In this document: positions 29,560 through 40,296 of the stretch, in pieces
Layout: each line of letters starts with the position of its first letter
How positions within the stretch are numbered: the first letter of the stretch is position 1
DNA from: Kosakonia sacchari
GTDB lineage: Bacteria > Pseudomonadota > Gammaproteobacteria > Enterobacterales > Enterobacteriaceae
Direction: 5' to 3'
Length of the DNA stretch: 64,000 nucleotides
NCBI GenBank assembly: GCA_900109485.1
Contig: FOAY01000005.1
Coordinates: 247,757 to 311,756 of the forward strand
Position numbers and translations under genes: made by a program
The notes under the pieces: model-generated
Database searches by the model: none
Seen by the model: the letters and a program-made list of their open reading frames with translations, nothing else
What the model was told of the DNA's origin: nothing

Positions 29560-29593
29560 TCCGAATTCAATCCCTGATTAAAACGACATGACT

Positions 29594-30352
29594 ATGAATT
29601 CCCGACAACAAATAATTCTGCAAACGGTGATTGATAAAGGCCAGATGAGCGTCGCCGATCTGGCCCGCATGACTGGCGTTTCTGAAGTCACGATTCGTCA
29701 GGATCTGAATACGCTGGAGAAACAGAGCTACCTGCGCCGCACACACGGTTTTGCCGTACCGCTGGATAGCGATGATGTTGAAACGCGCATGATGAGTAAC
29801 TACACCGTCAAGCGTGCGCTGGCGGATTTTGCCGCTTCTCTGGTTAGCTCCGGCGAAACCGTATTTATTGAAAACGGCAGCAGCAATGCGCTGCTCGCCC
29901 GTAAGTTAGGCGAACAGCGCGACATCACCATTATTACTGTCAGCAGCTATATCGCACACCTACTGAAAGAGTCGCTGTGCGATGTGATCCTGCTTGGCGG
30001 CATCTACCAGAAAAAGAGTGAAAGCATGGTTGGCCCGCTGACGCGACAGTACATTCAGCAGGTGCACTTCAGTAAAGCGTTTATCGGTATCGATGGCTGG
30101 CAGCCGGAAACGGGTTTTACCGGTCGGGATATGATGCGTACTGATGTCGTTAATGCGGTGCTGGAAAAAGGCAGCGAGGCGATTGTGCTTACCGACAGCT
30201 CCAAATTTGGTGTGATGCATCCTTATACGCTCGGCCCGGCTGAACGCTTCCAGCGGGTGATTACCGATGAAAAACTCTCTTCCGAAGCGCATCAACAACT
30301 TCGCCAGGCAGGCCTGAGCGTTGATATTGTTAAACCCGGTATTACTGATTAA
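29594..30352 (+). CDS. yciT: DeoR-family regulator YciT
   Basis: 252 residues (E. coli 249). N-terminal winged helix ([25 protein letters not shown] region, residues 15-40) and the DeoR sugar-phosphate sensor domain ([23 protein letters not shown]). E. coli YciT is linked to osmotic and acid-stress regulation; the effector is unknown. The start MNSRQQ matches E. coli; an ATG two codons upstream (29588) is equally possible since neither has a clear ribosome site. osmB follows 250 bases downstream. Confidence 0.92.
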   Translation: MNSRQQIILQTVIDKGQMSVADLARMTGVSEVTIRQDLNTLEKQSYLRRTHGFAVPLDSDDVETRMMSNYTVKRALADFAASLVSSGETVFIENGSSNALLARKLGEQRDITIITVSSYIAHLLKESLCDVILLGGIYQKKSESMVGPLTRQYIQQVHFSKAFIGIDGWQPETGFTGRDMMRTDVVNAVLEKGSEAIVLTDSSKFGVMHPYTLGPAERFQRVITDEKLSSEAHQQLRQAGLSVDIVKPGITD

Positions 30353-30358
30353 TTTTCC

Positions 30359-30374
30359 GCCCGCGAAAGCGGGC
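30359..30374 (+). terminator. Short GC hairpin after yciT
   Basis: GCCCGC/GCGGGC with a GAAA tetraloop right after the yciT stop; followed by TATCTTA, so a weak terminator at best. Confidence 0.5.
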
Positions 30375-30554
30375 TATCTTACTTATATCTGGGAATATTC
30401 CGACGCGTTGATTAAGACTTTTTACCTGTCTGACTTTCTGCCCGCGAGTAAAATTAATATTAGCGATATAACAGGAAGTGACTATCACTCACGTGATTGT
30501 ATTACACCTGCGCAGCAAGGTTTCACGGAAGTGCTTTAAGGTGGGCTACAGCTT

Positions 30555-30561
30555 CTATACT
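30555..30561 (+). promoter_or_regulatory. RpoS-type -10 of osmB
   Basis: CTATACT followed by TAA is the classic sigma-S -10 consensus, 44 bases before the osmB ATG. E. coli osmB is known to be RpoS- and osmotically induced. Confidence 0.7.
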
Positions 30562-30604
30562 TAAAGAGAACATTTTTCCGTGAATCGATAATTCAGGAGA
30601 AAGT

Positions 30605-30826
30605 ATGATGATGTTAACAAGTAAAAAAATGGCCACCGCACTTCTCACCGTAACCCTGGCAATGTCCCTGAGCGCCTGCGGTCACTGGGATAAACGTTCT
30701 CGCAATACTGCCATCGGCGCAGGTGCGGGCGCGCTGGGTGGTGCTGTACTGACTGATGGTAGCACGCTGGGTACATTAGGTGGCGCGGCTGTCGGCGGTA
30801 TTATTGGCCACCAGGTTGGTAAATAA
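30605..30826 (+). CDS. osmB: Osmotically inducible lipoprotein OsmB
   Basis: 73 residues. Signal peptide with lipobox LSAC (Cys25 lipidated), then a glycine-zipper region (GAGAGALGGAV, GGAAVGGIIG) highly similar to E. coli OsmB. Three ATG codons lie in a row (30605, 30608, 30611); AGGAG is 5 bases before the first. An outer-membrane lipoprotein induced by osmolarity and stationary phase. Confidence 0.95.
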   Translation: MMMLTSKKMATALLTVTLAMSLSACGHWDKRSRNTAIGAGAGALGGAVLTDGSTLGTLGGAAVGGIIGHQVGK

Positions 30827-30900
30827 TTGGTCAGTGAAACGGCGACAACAAGAAAATAAATATACTTTCTTTTCAGGTCTGAGTTACGCAGTGTAAAAAT

Positions 30901-30926
30901 AAGGCCGCGATTTATATCGCGGCCTT
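30901..30926. terminator. Bidirectional terminator between osmB and yciH
   Basis: Eleven-pair stem AAGGCCGCGAT/ATCGCGGCCTT with TTAT loop, serving both converging genes. Confidence 0.9.
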
Positions 30927-30933
30927 TCTGTTT

Positions 30934-31260
30934 TTATCCACCGACAAGTTTGACTTTCATTCCTTTGGCTTCCAGCAGCGATTTTAATAAATCACGCTTA
31001 TCTCCCTGGATCTCAATGACACCGTCTTTTACCGCACCGCCGCATCCGCATTTTTTCTTCAATTCAGCGGCCAGTTTCGCCAGGGTTTCATCATCAGAAT
31101 CGATACCGGTGATCAGGCACACACCTTTGCCTTTGCGTCCGCTGGTCTGACGTTGAATACGGACAATACCATCGCCTTTCGGGCGTGCGGCAGCTGCTTT
31201 AGGTTCGTCAATACGTCCGGTTTCCGTGGAATAAACCAGACGGCTGTTGTTGTCGCTCAT
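30934..31260 (-). CDS. yciH: eIF1/SUI1-like protein YciH
   Basis: 108 residues. SUI1 domain in the C-terminal half with the conserved basic stretch and KKKCGCGGAVKDGVIEIQGD. Structural homolog of translation factor eIF1; in E. coli proposed to affect initiation fidelity, not essential. Its start overlaps the pyrF stop by one base. Confidence 0.96.
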   Translation of the reverse strand: MSDNNSRLVYSTETGRIDEPKAAAARPKGDGIVRIQRQTSGRKGKGVCLITGIDSDDETLAKLAAELKKKCGCGGAVKDGVIEIQGDKRDLLKSLLEAKGMKVKLVGG

Positions 31261-31994
31261 TAAGCCCCCTTACCCAGCGAAGCGTTGATGGCTTTCAGGG
31301 TTGCGGCGGGATCGGCAGATTGCGTAACCGGACGTCCAATCACCATATAGTCCACGCCCGCAAGCTGCGCCTCTTCCGGCGTCATAATACGGCGTTGATC
31401 GCCCGCAGCCCAGCCCAGAGGACGAATGCCCGGTGTCACCAGTTTAAACGCCCTGCCCAGTTCGCTTTTGAAACGTACGGCTTCCTGAGCAGAGCAGACC
31501 ACGCCATCAAGGCCACACTGCTGCGTCAGGCGCGCCAGACGCTCTGCATGCTCTGCCGGTGAAGTTTTGATGCCCAGATCCTGTAAATCGCTGGCTTCCA
31601 TGCTGGTCAACACGGTTACGGCGATCAGCAGCGGCGCATCGGCGCCAAAAGAGGACAACGCCTCTTTCGCTGCCGTCATCATCCGCGCCCCACCCGAGGC
31701 GTGAACGTTAACCATCCACACACCGAGATCGGCCGCCGCTTTCACCGCATGCGCCGTGGTGTTAGGGATATCATGAAATTTCAGGTCGAGGAAAATATCA
31801 AAACCACGCTGTTGCAGATCGCGCACCAGTTGCGGCCCGAACAACGTAAACATCTCTTTGCCCACTTTCAGGCGGCAATCGCGGGGATCGATGCGGTCGA
31901 CAAACGCCAGTGCTTTGTCGCGGTTATCGTAATCAAGTGCCACTACCACCGGGGAAGTAGTCACAGCGCGGGAAGTCGATAAAGTAGATGTCAT
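31260..31994 (-). CDS. pyrF: Orotidine-5'-phosphate decarboxylase
   Basis: 244 residues, same family and near-identical length to E. coli. The catalytic motif [10 protein letters not shown] carries the Lys and Asp that decarboxylate OMP to UMP, the last step of pyrimidine synthesis. Co-transcribed with yciH; lapB lies 188 bases upstream on the same strand. Confidence 0.98.
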   Translation of the reverse strand: MTSTLSTSRAVTTSPVVVALDYDNRDKALAFVDRIDPRDCRLKVGKEMFTLFGPQLVRDLQQRGFDIFLDLKFHDIPNTTAHAVKAAADLGVWMVNVHASGGARMMTAAKEALSSFGADAPLLIAVTVLTSMEASDLQDLGIKTSPAEHAERLARLTQQCGLDGVVCSAQEAVRFKSELGRAFKLVTPGIRPLGWAAGDQRRIMTPEEAQLAGVDYMVIGRPVTQSADPAATLKAINASLGKGA

Positions 31995-32182
31995 GATCAG
32001 ACCTTCTGAAATGAGGCACCCGCACAGGCGCGAAGTGAATAAACGGCGTGCATTCTACCTGCGGGAGCCGGGAAATAACAGTTTCCATTTTTCATCTGCA
32101 AAGCGATGTTCCTGCGCAGGTCTGACAAATGGATGTTTAAATCCATTAGTATGTTGTAACTAAAATAAGGGCTTTTTAAAAA

Positions 32183-33352
32183 TCACTGCCCGTCGAGGCC
32201 GCGAATAGGCTTAACCGTTGACCACGCCCGGCATGACGGACAGTGCCAGTAAATGGTAAATGCCGTAAAACCGCATTTATGGCAGCGGTAGCGCGGTTTA
32301 CTGCGCACCTGCTCACCCACCATGTCACGCAGCACCATCAGGCTCTCTTTCGCACGCCCTTCCTCTGCATCATGCAAATGATAATCGATAAGTTTGTGGA
32401 ATACACGCATAGTCGGATGACGCTGTAGCTGTCGGGTAACGTAGCTCTGCGCAGCATCAGCCCCATCACGCTGCTCAATGATTTCCGCCAGCATCAGTTC
32501 CGCGGTGGCGCCAACGTTCTCTTCAACACAACGTTGTAGAAATGCTGCCCACTCGTTATTTTTGCCCAGTTGCTGATAGCAGGTCTGGAGCATATCCAGC
32601 GTTTCGCATACCAGATCTTTATCCTGCTCGATAACCCGCAACAGGGTTTCGACCGCTTTGCCGTACTCCCCGTTACTCATAAACACCCGCCCCATCATGA
32701 TGGAGACGCGCGGGCTATGGCGATCGGCGGCGGCGCCTTTTTTCAGCAGCCCCATCGCGCGATCCATATCTTCATTGCCCATCTGTTGCAGCGCCAGCTC
32801 ACAGTAAAAATGGGCGATCTCGACGAGTTGCTTCTCTTTGCCGAGTTTCACCAGCCGCTCAGCCACATCAATCGCTTTCTGCCATTCACTGGTGGCCTGA
32901 AAAATTTGCAGCAATTGCTGTAACGCGTTGACGCGGAAATCCGTTTCATCGACCAGCTGTTTGAACATATCTTCGGCCCGGTCATACAGACCCGCCGCCA
33001 TATAGTCACGGCCCAGTTGCTGCACGGCCAGCAGACGCTGATCATAGGTGAGCGAAGCGCTTTCCATCAGCGTTTGGTGTATGCGAATAGCGCGATCCAC
33101 TTCACCGCGCGAGCGGAACAGGTTACCAAGGGTGAGATGAGCTTCGACGGTGCCGGTATCCTCTTTCAACATCTCGAGGAACAGGTCTACAGCCTTATCT
33201 TGCTGGTTGCTGAGTAACAGGTTAACCCCGGCCACATATTCACGTGAGAGCCGGTTAGCTTCATCCTGCTTTGTTTGTTGAGCATTTCTGCGCCCCATAT
33301 ACCAGCCGTAGGCAGCCGCGACAGGTAACAACAGAAACAGCAACTCCAGCAT
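32183..33352 (-). CDS. lapB: LPS assembly protein LapB (YciM)
   Basis: 389 residues. N-terminal membrane anchor (about 1-20), a series of TPR repeats (about 35-340), and a C-terminal rubredoxin-like metal site (CHKCG ... CPSC). LapB promotes FtsH proteolysis of LpxC, setting lipopolysaccharide synthesis in step with demand, and interacts with YejM/PbgA. It starts 6 bases after lapA ends. Confidence 0.97.
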   Translation of the reverse strand: MLELLFLLLPVAAAYGWYMGRRNAQQTKQDEANRLSREYVAGVNLLLSNQQDKAVDLFLEMLKEDTGTVEAHLTLGNLFRSRGEVDRAIRIHQTLMESASLTYDQRLLAVQQLGRDYMAAGLYDRAEDMFKQLVDETDFRVNALQQLLQIFQATSEWQKAIDVAERLVKLGKEKQLVEIAHFYCELALQQMGNEDMDRAMGLLKKGAAADRHSPRVSIMMGRVFMSNGEYGKAVETLLRVIEQDKDLVCETLDMLQTCYQQLGKNNEWAAFLQRCVEENVGATAELMLAEIIEQRDGADAAQSYVTRQLQRHPTMRVFHKLIDYHLHDAEEGRAKESLMVLRDMVGEQVRSKPRYRCHKCGFTAFTIYWHCPSCRAWSTVKPIRGLDGQ

Positions 33353-33358
33353 AAAATA

Positions 33359-33667
33359 TTATTCCTTCACCGCCGCTGTGCCGGAGACAACCGGTACATC
33401 TGAGGCGGGAGCAAGCTGGTGCTCAAGTCGTTTGATCTTACGTTCCGCGCGAACCAGAGAGACACGCACGCGTAGCCAGAACAGGCCGCAAATCAGCCAG
33501 CCGATGATAAACCCGGCCGCAAACAGTACAGCCATCAGCGTAGAAATGCGATATTCGCCCTGCGCGAGTAAATAATTGAATGTCACTTGCTGATCGTTTT
33601 GCGCACCAAGCGTAATCGATACGACAAAAATCGCTAATACCAGTAAGAAAATGAGTAAATATTTCAC
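33359..33667 (-). CDS. lapA: LPS assembly protein LapA (YciS)
   Basis: 102 residues. Two membrane helices (about 1-20 and 42-64) and a short cytoplasmic coiled coil. Forms an operon with lapB and takes part in LPS assembly control. In E. coli lapAB has a heat-shock promoter; I could not identify a convincing sigma-32 site here. Confidence 0.95.
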   Translation of the reverse strand: MKYLLIFLLVLAIFVVSITLGAQNDQQVTFNYLLAQGEYRISTLMAVLFAAGFIIGWLICGLFWLRVRVSLVRAERKIKRLEHQLAPASDVPVVSGTAAVKE

Positions 33668-33807
33668 ATTACATCCCGTTATGTGGTTCAGGCGATGAAT
33701 TTCTATGCAACTGACTGCACGCAGCCTTATAACCTATCATTTTAGCGCCCATCGTGGAATGAAATTACATAATGCCAAATTCCGATTTGCGGGCGAAATA
33801 TCGGAAA

Positions 33808-34572
33808 TCAAGTCTCGCGATCTCTGGCGACAATTTCTGGCACCTCTTGCGCGGGCGGCGTTAATGGGCCGCACAAGCGCTGCGCCAGCCAGGTTGCCAG
33901 CGTCACCAGCAGCCAGGAAATCAGCGTTGCGACCACCAAATCGCGCGGCCAGTGCATGCCCAGCAATAAACGGCTGCCCATTACCCCGGTTGCCCATACT
34001 AGCAGGAAAACAATGGTCCATGTCCGTCTTCGTGGCCACAATAAACCCACGCCCAGCAACGCCCAACTGGCAGCAAACATGGTGTGCCCGGAAGGAAAGG
34101 CAAAACCGGTCTCTTTTTGCCAATGTTTACGTAAAAAACCAGGAATATCATGCTGCCCGGAGAGCTGCGATTTCACCAGTTCTCCCCGTGCTTTACGCTT
34201 TAAAGTGTAGAACTCATCCGCCGGGATATCGTGCGTTTTTTCCAGCCATAACACGAAAGGACGCGGCTCCTGAACCCGCTCTTTGACGAAGGATTTTAAC
34301 CCCTGCCCGACCAGAATCGCGCATCCAAGAATCGCAAACAGCATCAGCGCCGCTTTCAGACGAAAACGCAGGCACCAGAGAAACCAGCCGCACAGCACCA
34401 CGTGCGTAATAATCCCCCACGGCTGCGTCACCGTTTCGGTCAACCAGAAAAGGAAATGGAGCCACCATCGCGATTGTCCGGGCTGCCAACTCCAGCCGGA
34501 AATCCACACGGCCAGCGGCATCACCAATAAAATCGCCGCTCCCGCAGTTGTACGTTTTGCAATTGACAGCAT
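33808..34572 (-). CDS. pgpB: Phosphatidylglycerophosphatase B
   Basis: 254 residues, PAP2 family with six membrane helices. The three catalytic motifs are present: KERVQEPRP, PSGH, and SRLLLGMHWPRD. PgpB removes phosphate from phosphatidylglycerophosphate and undecaprenyl pyrophosphate in the inner membrane. It precedes lapA on the same strand and is divergent from ribA. Confidence 0.96.
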   Translation of the reverse strand: MLSIAKRTTAGAAILLVMPLAVWISGWSWQPGQSRWWLHFLFWLTETVTQPWGIITHVVLCGWFLWCLRFRLKAALMLFAILGCAILVGQGLKSFVKERVQEPRPFVLWLEKTHDIPADEFYTLKRKARGELVKSQLSGQHDIPGFLRKHWQKETGFAFPSGHTMFAASWALLGVGLLWPRRRTWTIVFLLVWATGVMGSRLLLGMHWPRDLVVATLISWLLVTLATWLAQRLCGPLTPPAQEVPEIVARDRET

Positions 34573-34768
34573 GTCCTCTCCTTTCTGATAAGCGACTCAA
34601 TCATAACCGAAATATAACATTCACGCTAAAAGCGACGTATTTGTGCGTTTAACCAGCAATGGAATGGTCACTTGTAGGTGTTATTCAGTGCATTGTGGCA
34701 AAATACAGCTATACAGAAGGCCAACAGGCTAAAGGCGCGCAGTGCGCCAATATAATTCGGAGATTCAC

Positions 34769-35356
34769 ATGCAACTTAAACGTGTGGCAGAAGCCAAACT
34801 GCCAACCCCATGGGGCGACTTCCTGATGGTGGGTTTTGAAGAACTGGCTACCGGGCAAGATCACGTTGCTCTTGTTTTCGGCGATATTTCCGGGCAGTTG
34901 CCTGTCCTGGCGCGCGTGCATTCGGAATGTCTGACCGGTGACGCACTTTTCAGTTTGCGTTGTGACTGCGGTTTTCAGCTTGAAGCGGCCCTGAATCATA
35001 TCGCCGAGGAAGGTCGCGGCGTGCTGCTTTACCATCGCCAGGAAGGTCGTAACATTGGCCTGCTGAATAAAATCCGCGCTTATGCGTTGCAGGATCAGGG
35101 CTACGATACCGTTGAGGCCAACCATCAACTGGGCTTCGCCGCCGATGAGCGCGATTTCACCCTGTGCGCCGATATGTTCAAACTGCTGGGCGTCGATGAA
35201 GTCCGCCTGCTGACCAATAACCCAAAGAAAGTGGAAATCCTGACCGAAGCCGGGATCAACATCGTGGAACGCGTACCGCTGATTGTCGGCCGCAACCCGA
35301 AAAACGAACACTATCTGGATACCAAAGCCGAAAAAATGGGGCATCTGCTGAAATAA
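34769..35356 (+). CDS. ribA: GTP cyclohydrolase II
   Basis: 195 residues (E. coli 196). Zinc cysteines lie in [19 protein letters not shown]; the GTP-binding [10 protein letters not shown] and [13 protein letters not shown] motifs are present. First step of riboflavin synthesis. CGGAG lies 6 bases before the ATG. In E. coli it is induced by SoxRS; no clear soxbox was resolved here. Confidence 0.97.
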   Translation: MQLKRVAEAKLPTPWGDFLMVGFEELATGQDHVALVFGDISGQLPVLARVHSECLTGDALFSLRCDCGFQLEAALNHIAEEGRGVLLYHRQEGRNIGLLNKIRAYALQDQGYDTVEANHQLGFAADERDFTLCADMFKLLGVDEVRLLTNNPKKVEILTEAGINIVERVPLIVGRNPKNEHYLDTKAEKMGHLLK

Positions 35357-35372
35357 GCTGCCGCCCTGAAGT

Positions 35373-35400
35373 AAAAAGGCCTGCGTTTGCAGGCCTTTTT
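35373..35400. terminator. Bidirectional terminator between ribA and acnA
   Basis: Twelve-pair stem AAAAAGGCCTGC/GCAGGCCTTTTT with a GTTT loop. Confidence 0.92.
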
Positions 35401-35402
35401 GT

Positions 35403-38078
35403 TTAGTCCAGCATGTTGCGTATCACATAGTGCAAAATGCCGTCATTGCGGTAGTAAGTCAGCTCTGTCGATGTATCAATGCGGCAGCGGCATTCCAGCA
35501 CTTCCTGCTTACCATCGGCTCGGGTTAGCGTTACCGCTAATGTTCCGCCTGGTTTGATATGCTCCAGATCCACAATGTCCAGTTTTTCCTCGCCGGTAAG
35601 TGCCAGCGTTTTGCGCGTAACGCCTTGCGGGAATTCCAGCGGCAGGATCCCCATACCGATCAGATTCGAGCGGTGAATACGCTCAAATGATTCGGCGATT
35701 ACCACGCGAATCCCCAACAAACGCGGCCCCTTGGCGGCCCAGTCACGGCTGGAGCCTGAGCCATACTCTTTACCGGCAATCACCGCTAATGGCGTTTTCT
35801 CCTGCTGATAGCGCATCGCGGCATCATAGATGGAGATCACTTCACTGCCCGGTAAATGGCGAGTCATGCCCCCTTCCACGCCTGGCACCATTTCATTACG
35901 GATACGAATATTGGCAAACGTGCCGCGCATCATGACTTCATGGTTGCCGCGCCGCGATCCGTACGAGTTAAAATCGCGACGCTCAACACCGTGGCTCTGC
36001 AGATAACGTCCAGCCGGGCTGTCCGCTTTGATACTGCCCGCCGGCGAAATATGGTCGGTGGTGACGGAATCACCCAGCATGGCAAGGATCCGCGCGCCAT
36101 GAATATCCTCCACCGGCTTCGGTTGCGCCGCCATATCATCAAAGAACGGAGACAAGCGAATATAGGTCGAATCGTTCTGCCAGCCGTACGTGTCTGAACG
36201 CTCAACCTGGATGGCTTTCCATTCCGGCGTACCTTCAAATACCTCGGCATACTCTTTGCGGAACATCTCTGTCGAGACTTGCTCAACAGCACGCGCAATT
36301 TCGTTGCTGGAGGGCCAGATATCTTTCAGATAGACCGGATCGCCTTTCCGATCGTGCCCCAGAGGATCGGTGGCGAGGTTGATGTTCATGTTCCCCGCCA
36401 GCGCGTAAGCCACCACCAACGGCGGAGACGCCAGCCAGTTGGTTTTCACCAGCGGATGAATGCGGCCTTCAAAGTTACGGTTGCCCGAAAGCACCGCGCC
36501 AACCGTCAGATCGCCCGCACGGATCGCCTGCTCAATCGGTTCCGGCAGCGGGCCGGAGTTACCGATACAGGTCGTACAGCCATAACCGACCAGGTTAAAA
36601 CCCAACTCATCAAGGTAAGGTGTCAGGCGCGCCTGCGCCAGGTAATCGGAAACCACTTTCGACCCCGGCGCCAGTGAAGCTTTTACCCACGGCTGACGTT
36701 TCAGCCCAAGTGTGACGGCTTTCTTCGCCAGTAACCCGGCGGCCATCAGCACGCTGGGGTTTGAGGTGTTCGTACAGGAAGTAATAGCGGCAATGACCAC
36801 CGCGCCATCCGGTAATTGATATGAATGTCCATTGAGCACGTAGTCGACCGGTTTGCGATCTTTCTGCGCCGTATTCAGTTCCAGTTCAGAGCTGGCGGCA
36901 AAGGCTTTAGGCACATCGCTAAGCGCCACACGATCCTGTGGACGTTTGGGGCCAGCAAGGCTTGCCTCGACATCATGCATATTCAGTTCGAGTGTGCTGG
37001 TAAATACCGGTTCATCACCCGGGTTACGCCACATGCCCTGCGCTTTCGCGTAGGCTTCAACCAGCGCAACCTGCTCTTCGCTACGCCCGCTCAGGCGCAT
37101 ATATTCAAGCGTTACGCCATCAATAGGGAAAAAACCGCAGGTGGCGCCATATTCCGGCGCCATATTGGCGATAGTAGCGCGATCGGCGAGCGGCAGCGAA
37201 TCGAGTCCATCACCATAAAATTCGACGAATTTCCCCACCACGCCATGTTTACGTAACATCTGCGTCACCGTCAGCACCAGGTCGGTGGCGGTAATGCCTT
37301 CACGCAGTTTGCCGGTCAGTTTAAAACCAACGACGTCAGGAATGAGCATTGAAACCGGCTGGCCGAGCATTGCGGCTTCCGCTTCAATACCCCCGACGCC
37401 CCAGCCCAGCACGCCCAGGCCATTGATCATCGTGGTGTGAGAATCGGTGCCGACCAGTGTGTCCGGATAAGCAACCCACTCTTTGTCCTGTAGTTCGCTC
37501 CACACGGCTTTGCCGAGGTATTCAAGGTTGACCTGGTGGCAGATACCAGTGCCAGGCGGCACGACGCTGAAGCGGCTGAAGGCTTGCTGGCCCCAGCGCA
37601 GGAATACGTAACGCTCATGGTTACGCTCCATCTCCAGCCGGACATTCTCTTCGAACGCATCATCGTCACCAAAATGGTCAACGGTGACTGAGTGGTCAAT
37701 AACCAAATCAACCGGTGACAGCGGGTTCACTTTGGCGGTATCACCACCGAGGCGTTTTACCGCTTCGCGCATGGCAGCAAGATCAACGACTGCGGGGACA
37801 CCGGTGAAATCCTGCATCAGAACCCTGGCGGGGCGATAGGCAATTTCTCTGTCGGCATGGGCGGTACTTAGCCAGCCCGCCAGCGCACGGATATCCTCTT
37901 CAGTGACGGATTCCTCATCCTGCCAGCGCAGAAGATTTTCGAGTAGTACTTTGAGTGACTTGGGTAGACGCGCAATATCCCCAAGTTGTCTGGCGGCCAG
38001 CGGCAAGCTGTAGTAGTGGTAAGTTTTATTCTCTGCCTGCAATGTGTCCTTACTGGCTTCGCGTAGGGTCAACGACAT
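35403..38078 (-). CDS. acnA: Aconitate hydratase A
   Basis: 891 residues, identical length to E. coli AcnA. The three cluster-binding cysteines occur in ITSCTNTSN and [10 protein letters not shown]. The C-terminal swivel domain holds [15 protein letters not shown] with the active-site Ser and Arg. Stress-induced aconitase (oxidative stress, stationary phase) that also binds mRNA when its iron-sulfur cluster is lost. A strong AAGGAGGAG precedes the ATG. Confidence 0.98.
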   Translation of the reverse strand: MSLTLREASKDTLQAENKTYHYYSLPLAARQLGDIARLPKSLKVLLENLLRWQDEESVTEEDIRALAGWLSTAHADREIAYRPARVLMQDFTGVPAVVDLAAMREAVKRLGGDTAKVNPLSPVDLVIDHSVTVDHFGDDDAFEENVRLEMERNHERYVFLRWGQQAFSRFSVVPPGTGICHQVNLEYLGKAVWSELQDKEWVAYPDTLVGTDSHTTMINGLGVLGWGVGGIEAEAAMLGQPVSMLIPDVVGFKLTGKLREGITATDLVLTVTQMLRKHGVVGKFVEFYGDGLDSLPLADRATIANMAPEYGATCGFFPIDGVTLEYMRLSGRSEEQVALVEAYAKAQGMWRNPGDEPVFTSTLELNMHDVEASLAGPKRPQDRVALSDVPKAFAASSELELNTAQKDRKPVDYVLNGHSYQLPDGAVVIAAITSCTNTSNPSVLMAAGLLAKKAVTLGLKRQPWVKASLAPGSKVVSDYLAQARLTPYLDELGFNLVGYGCTTCIGNSGPLPEPIEQAIRAGDLTVGAVLSGNRNFEGRIHPLVKTNWLASPPLVVAYALAGNMNINLATDPLGHDRKGDPVYLKDIWPSSNEIARAVEQVSTEMFRKEYAEVFEGTPEWKAIQVERSDTYGWQNDSTYIRLSPFFDDMAAQPKPVEDIHGARILAMLGDSVTTDHISPAGSIKADSPAGRYLQSHGVERRDFNSYGSRRGNHEVMMRGTFANIRIRNEMVPGVEGGMTRHLPGSEVISIYDAAMRYQQEKTPLAVIAGKEYGSGSSRDWAAKGPRLLGIRVVIAESFERIHRSNLIGMGILPLEFPQGVTRKTLALTGEEKLDIVDLEHIKPGGTLAVTLTRADGKQEVLECRCRIDTSTELTYYRNDGILHYVIRNMLD

Positions 38079-38108
38079 GTGCTCCTCCTTACTTACAGGG
38101 ATTGCGAT

Positions 38109-38128
38109 ACCCTGAGGATCTTCAGGGT
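38109..38128 (-). other. Hairpin in the acnA leader
   Basis: ACCCTGA pairs with TCAGGGT around a six-base loop, about 30 bases before the acnA ATG. It could affect mRNA stability or translation; no known regulator is implied. Confidence 0.4.
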
Positions 38129-38215
38129 CTGTATTAAAGATAACACAAACATATCGTAACGATTTGATAACAACCCAAATTGCTACAAACGGACAAATTT
38201 GCAGGCGGGGAAATT

Positions 38216-38244
38216 AAAAAAGCCTCGCAGTTGCGAGGCTTTTC
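38216..38244 (-). terminator. Terminator of the ymiA-yciX-ymiC cluster
   Basis: AGCCTCGCA/TGCGAGGCT stem followed on the minus strand by TTTTT, just after the ymiC stop and before the acnA promoter region. Confidence 0.8.
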
Positions 38245-38250
38245 AATTCA

Positions 38251-38349
38251 TTACCGGAAGAGCATCCAGACAATCTGAGCCCAAAAAAGGATGGAAACAG
38301 AAAACACGGTGATCCACGACCAGTATTTCATTCGACAATCATTATTCAT
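38251..38349 (-). CDS. ymiC: Tiny membrane protein YmiC
   Basis: 32 residues: MNNDCRMKYWSW, then one membrane helix (about 10-29) ending in LFR. It resembles E. coli YmiC (31 residues) in position and composition. Weak GGTAA ribosome site; an internal ATG at residue 7 is possible. Function unknown. Last of three tiny genes on the minus strand, with a terminator right behind. Confidence 0.7.
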   Translation of the reverse strand: MNNDCRMKYWSWITVFSVSILFWAQIVWMLFR

Positions 38350-38487
38350 CAATAAATTACCAGAAAAACTATTCATTAAAACTGAGTCTTTACTCAATTC
38401 ATTTATGCTGTGTATTAATTAAAGAGTACAAAAGATCATATCAATGAATAGCGCGGATAATTTCCCACAATTATTCTGATGATATAT

Positions 38488-38658
38488 TTATTGTTTTTTG
38501 GTGTCGTCTTCCGCGAAGGCATCAATAAAAGCTTGCTGCTGTGGCGTCAGTTTCCAGCATGCCGGAATAGAGGTCACAGTTTTGGTTTTCGCTTTCTGTG
38601 GTGTGTCACGAAGCTGACATACTTGCTTAACTGGTTCTAATCGACCCGCTATAGCCAT
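38488..38658 (-). CDS. yciX: Small protein YciX
   Basis: 56 residues, hydrophilic and lysine-rich, ending in LTPQQQAFIDAFAEDDTKKQ. Matches E. coli YciX in position (after ymiA, before acnA) and in the C-terminal sequence as recalled. The ATG follows the ymiA stop after one base (TAAAATG), so translation is coupled. Function unknown. Confidence 0.82.
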   Translation of the reverse strand: MAIAGRLEPVKQVCQLRDTPQKAKTKTVTSIPACWKLTPQQQAFIDAFAEDDTKKQ

Positions 38659-38659
38659 T

Positions 38660-38788
38660 TTAACCCCAGAATTTCCAGATCAATAACGCGATAACCGCCC
38701 AAAATAAGGCAGAACCAAGAAATACCGCCAGCCAGGCTTTACGCTTGAGCTCAGGATCCCTTTTTGGCTCTTCACTTCCTGATGGCAT
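38660..38788 (-). CDS. ymiA: Small membrane protein YmiA
   Basis: 42 residues: a charged N-terminus (PKRDPELKRKAW) and one C-terminal membrane helix (about 18-40, ending LLIWKFWG). Strong match to E. coli YmiA. The ATG at 38788 has GAGG 7 bases upstream; the E. coli start four codons earlier is ACG here. Function unknown; heads the ymiA-yciX-ymiC cluster. Confidence 0.88.
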   Translation of the reverse strand: MPSGSEEPKRDPELKRKAWLAVFLGSALFWAVIALLIWKFWG

Positions 38789-39139
38789 TGCTAACCTCGT
38801 ACAATCGACATCACTTATCATTTCGGGCACCAACAATAGGTACAATTAATCATGAGATGAGACAAATCCTAAAAGAACTTTAGCCGAAAATCCAGTGAAT
38901 TTACTCACCATTTCCAAAGAAATATTTAATCTTTTGACCACAAATAAATTATTGAAGTAATAAATTTGCAGACCAGCAATTTAGTTTCTATTTTTGTCGC
39001 TAAATAGTGACAGTGTCTGCTTTGAGGGTGTGATTTCAATCACCGAGGCGGATTTACGATAAGTCAGATGATGATAATAACGATTTAGCTTTAGTCAGAG
39101 TTAAGGGTATCTTTTCAGTCGAAAAGATACCCTCCGACA
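38789..39139. other. Intergenic region between ymiA and cysB
   Basis: About 350 AT-rich bases between two minus-strand genes. It holds the cysB terminator (39104-39133) and presumably the ymiA promoter. An imperfect palindrome GTGATTTCAATCAC lies near 39030. No further gene was seen. Confidence 0.5.
39104..39133 (-). terminator. Terminator of cysB
   Basis: Perfect 13-pair stem (AGGGTATCTTTTC with its complement) and an AGTC loop just after cysB; TTAAC follows on the minus strand. Confidence 0.85.
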
Positions 39140-40195
<1,056 letters not shown>

Positions 40196-40247
40196 TCATT
40201 TATAGCTTCTGTGTATAGCAGCGAACAAAGAATAATAATGCAGATAT

Positions 40248-40274
40248 AAAAAAGGGCCGACAGAGCGGCCCTTT
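40248..40274 (-). terminator. Terminator of topA
   Basis: AAAGGGCCG/CGGCCCTTT stem with ACAGAG loop, followed on the minus strand by TTTTATA. Confidence 0.88.
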
Positions 40275-40296
40275 GGGGATAGGTGGCTGAAGTCGC

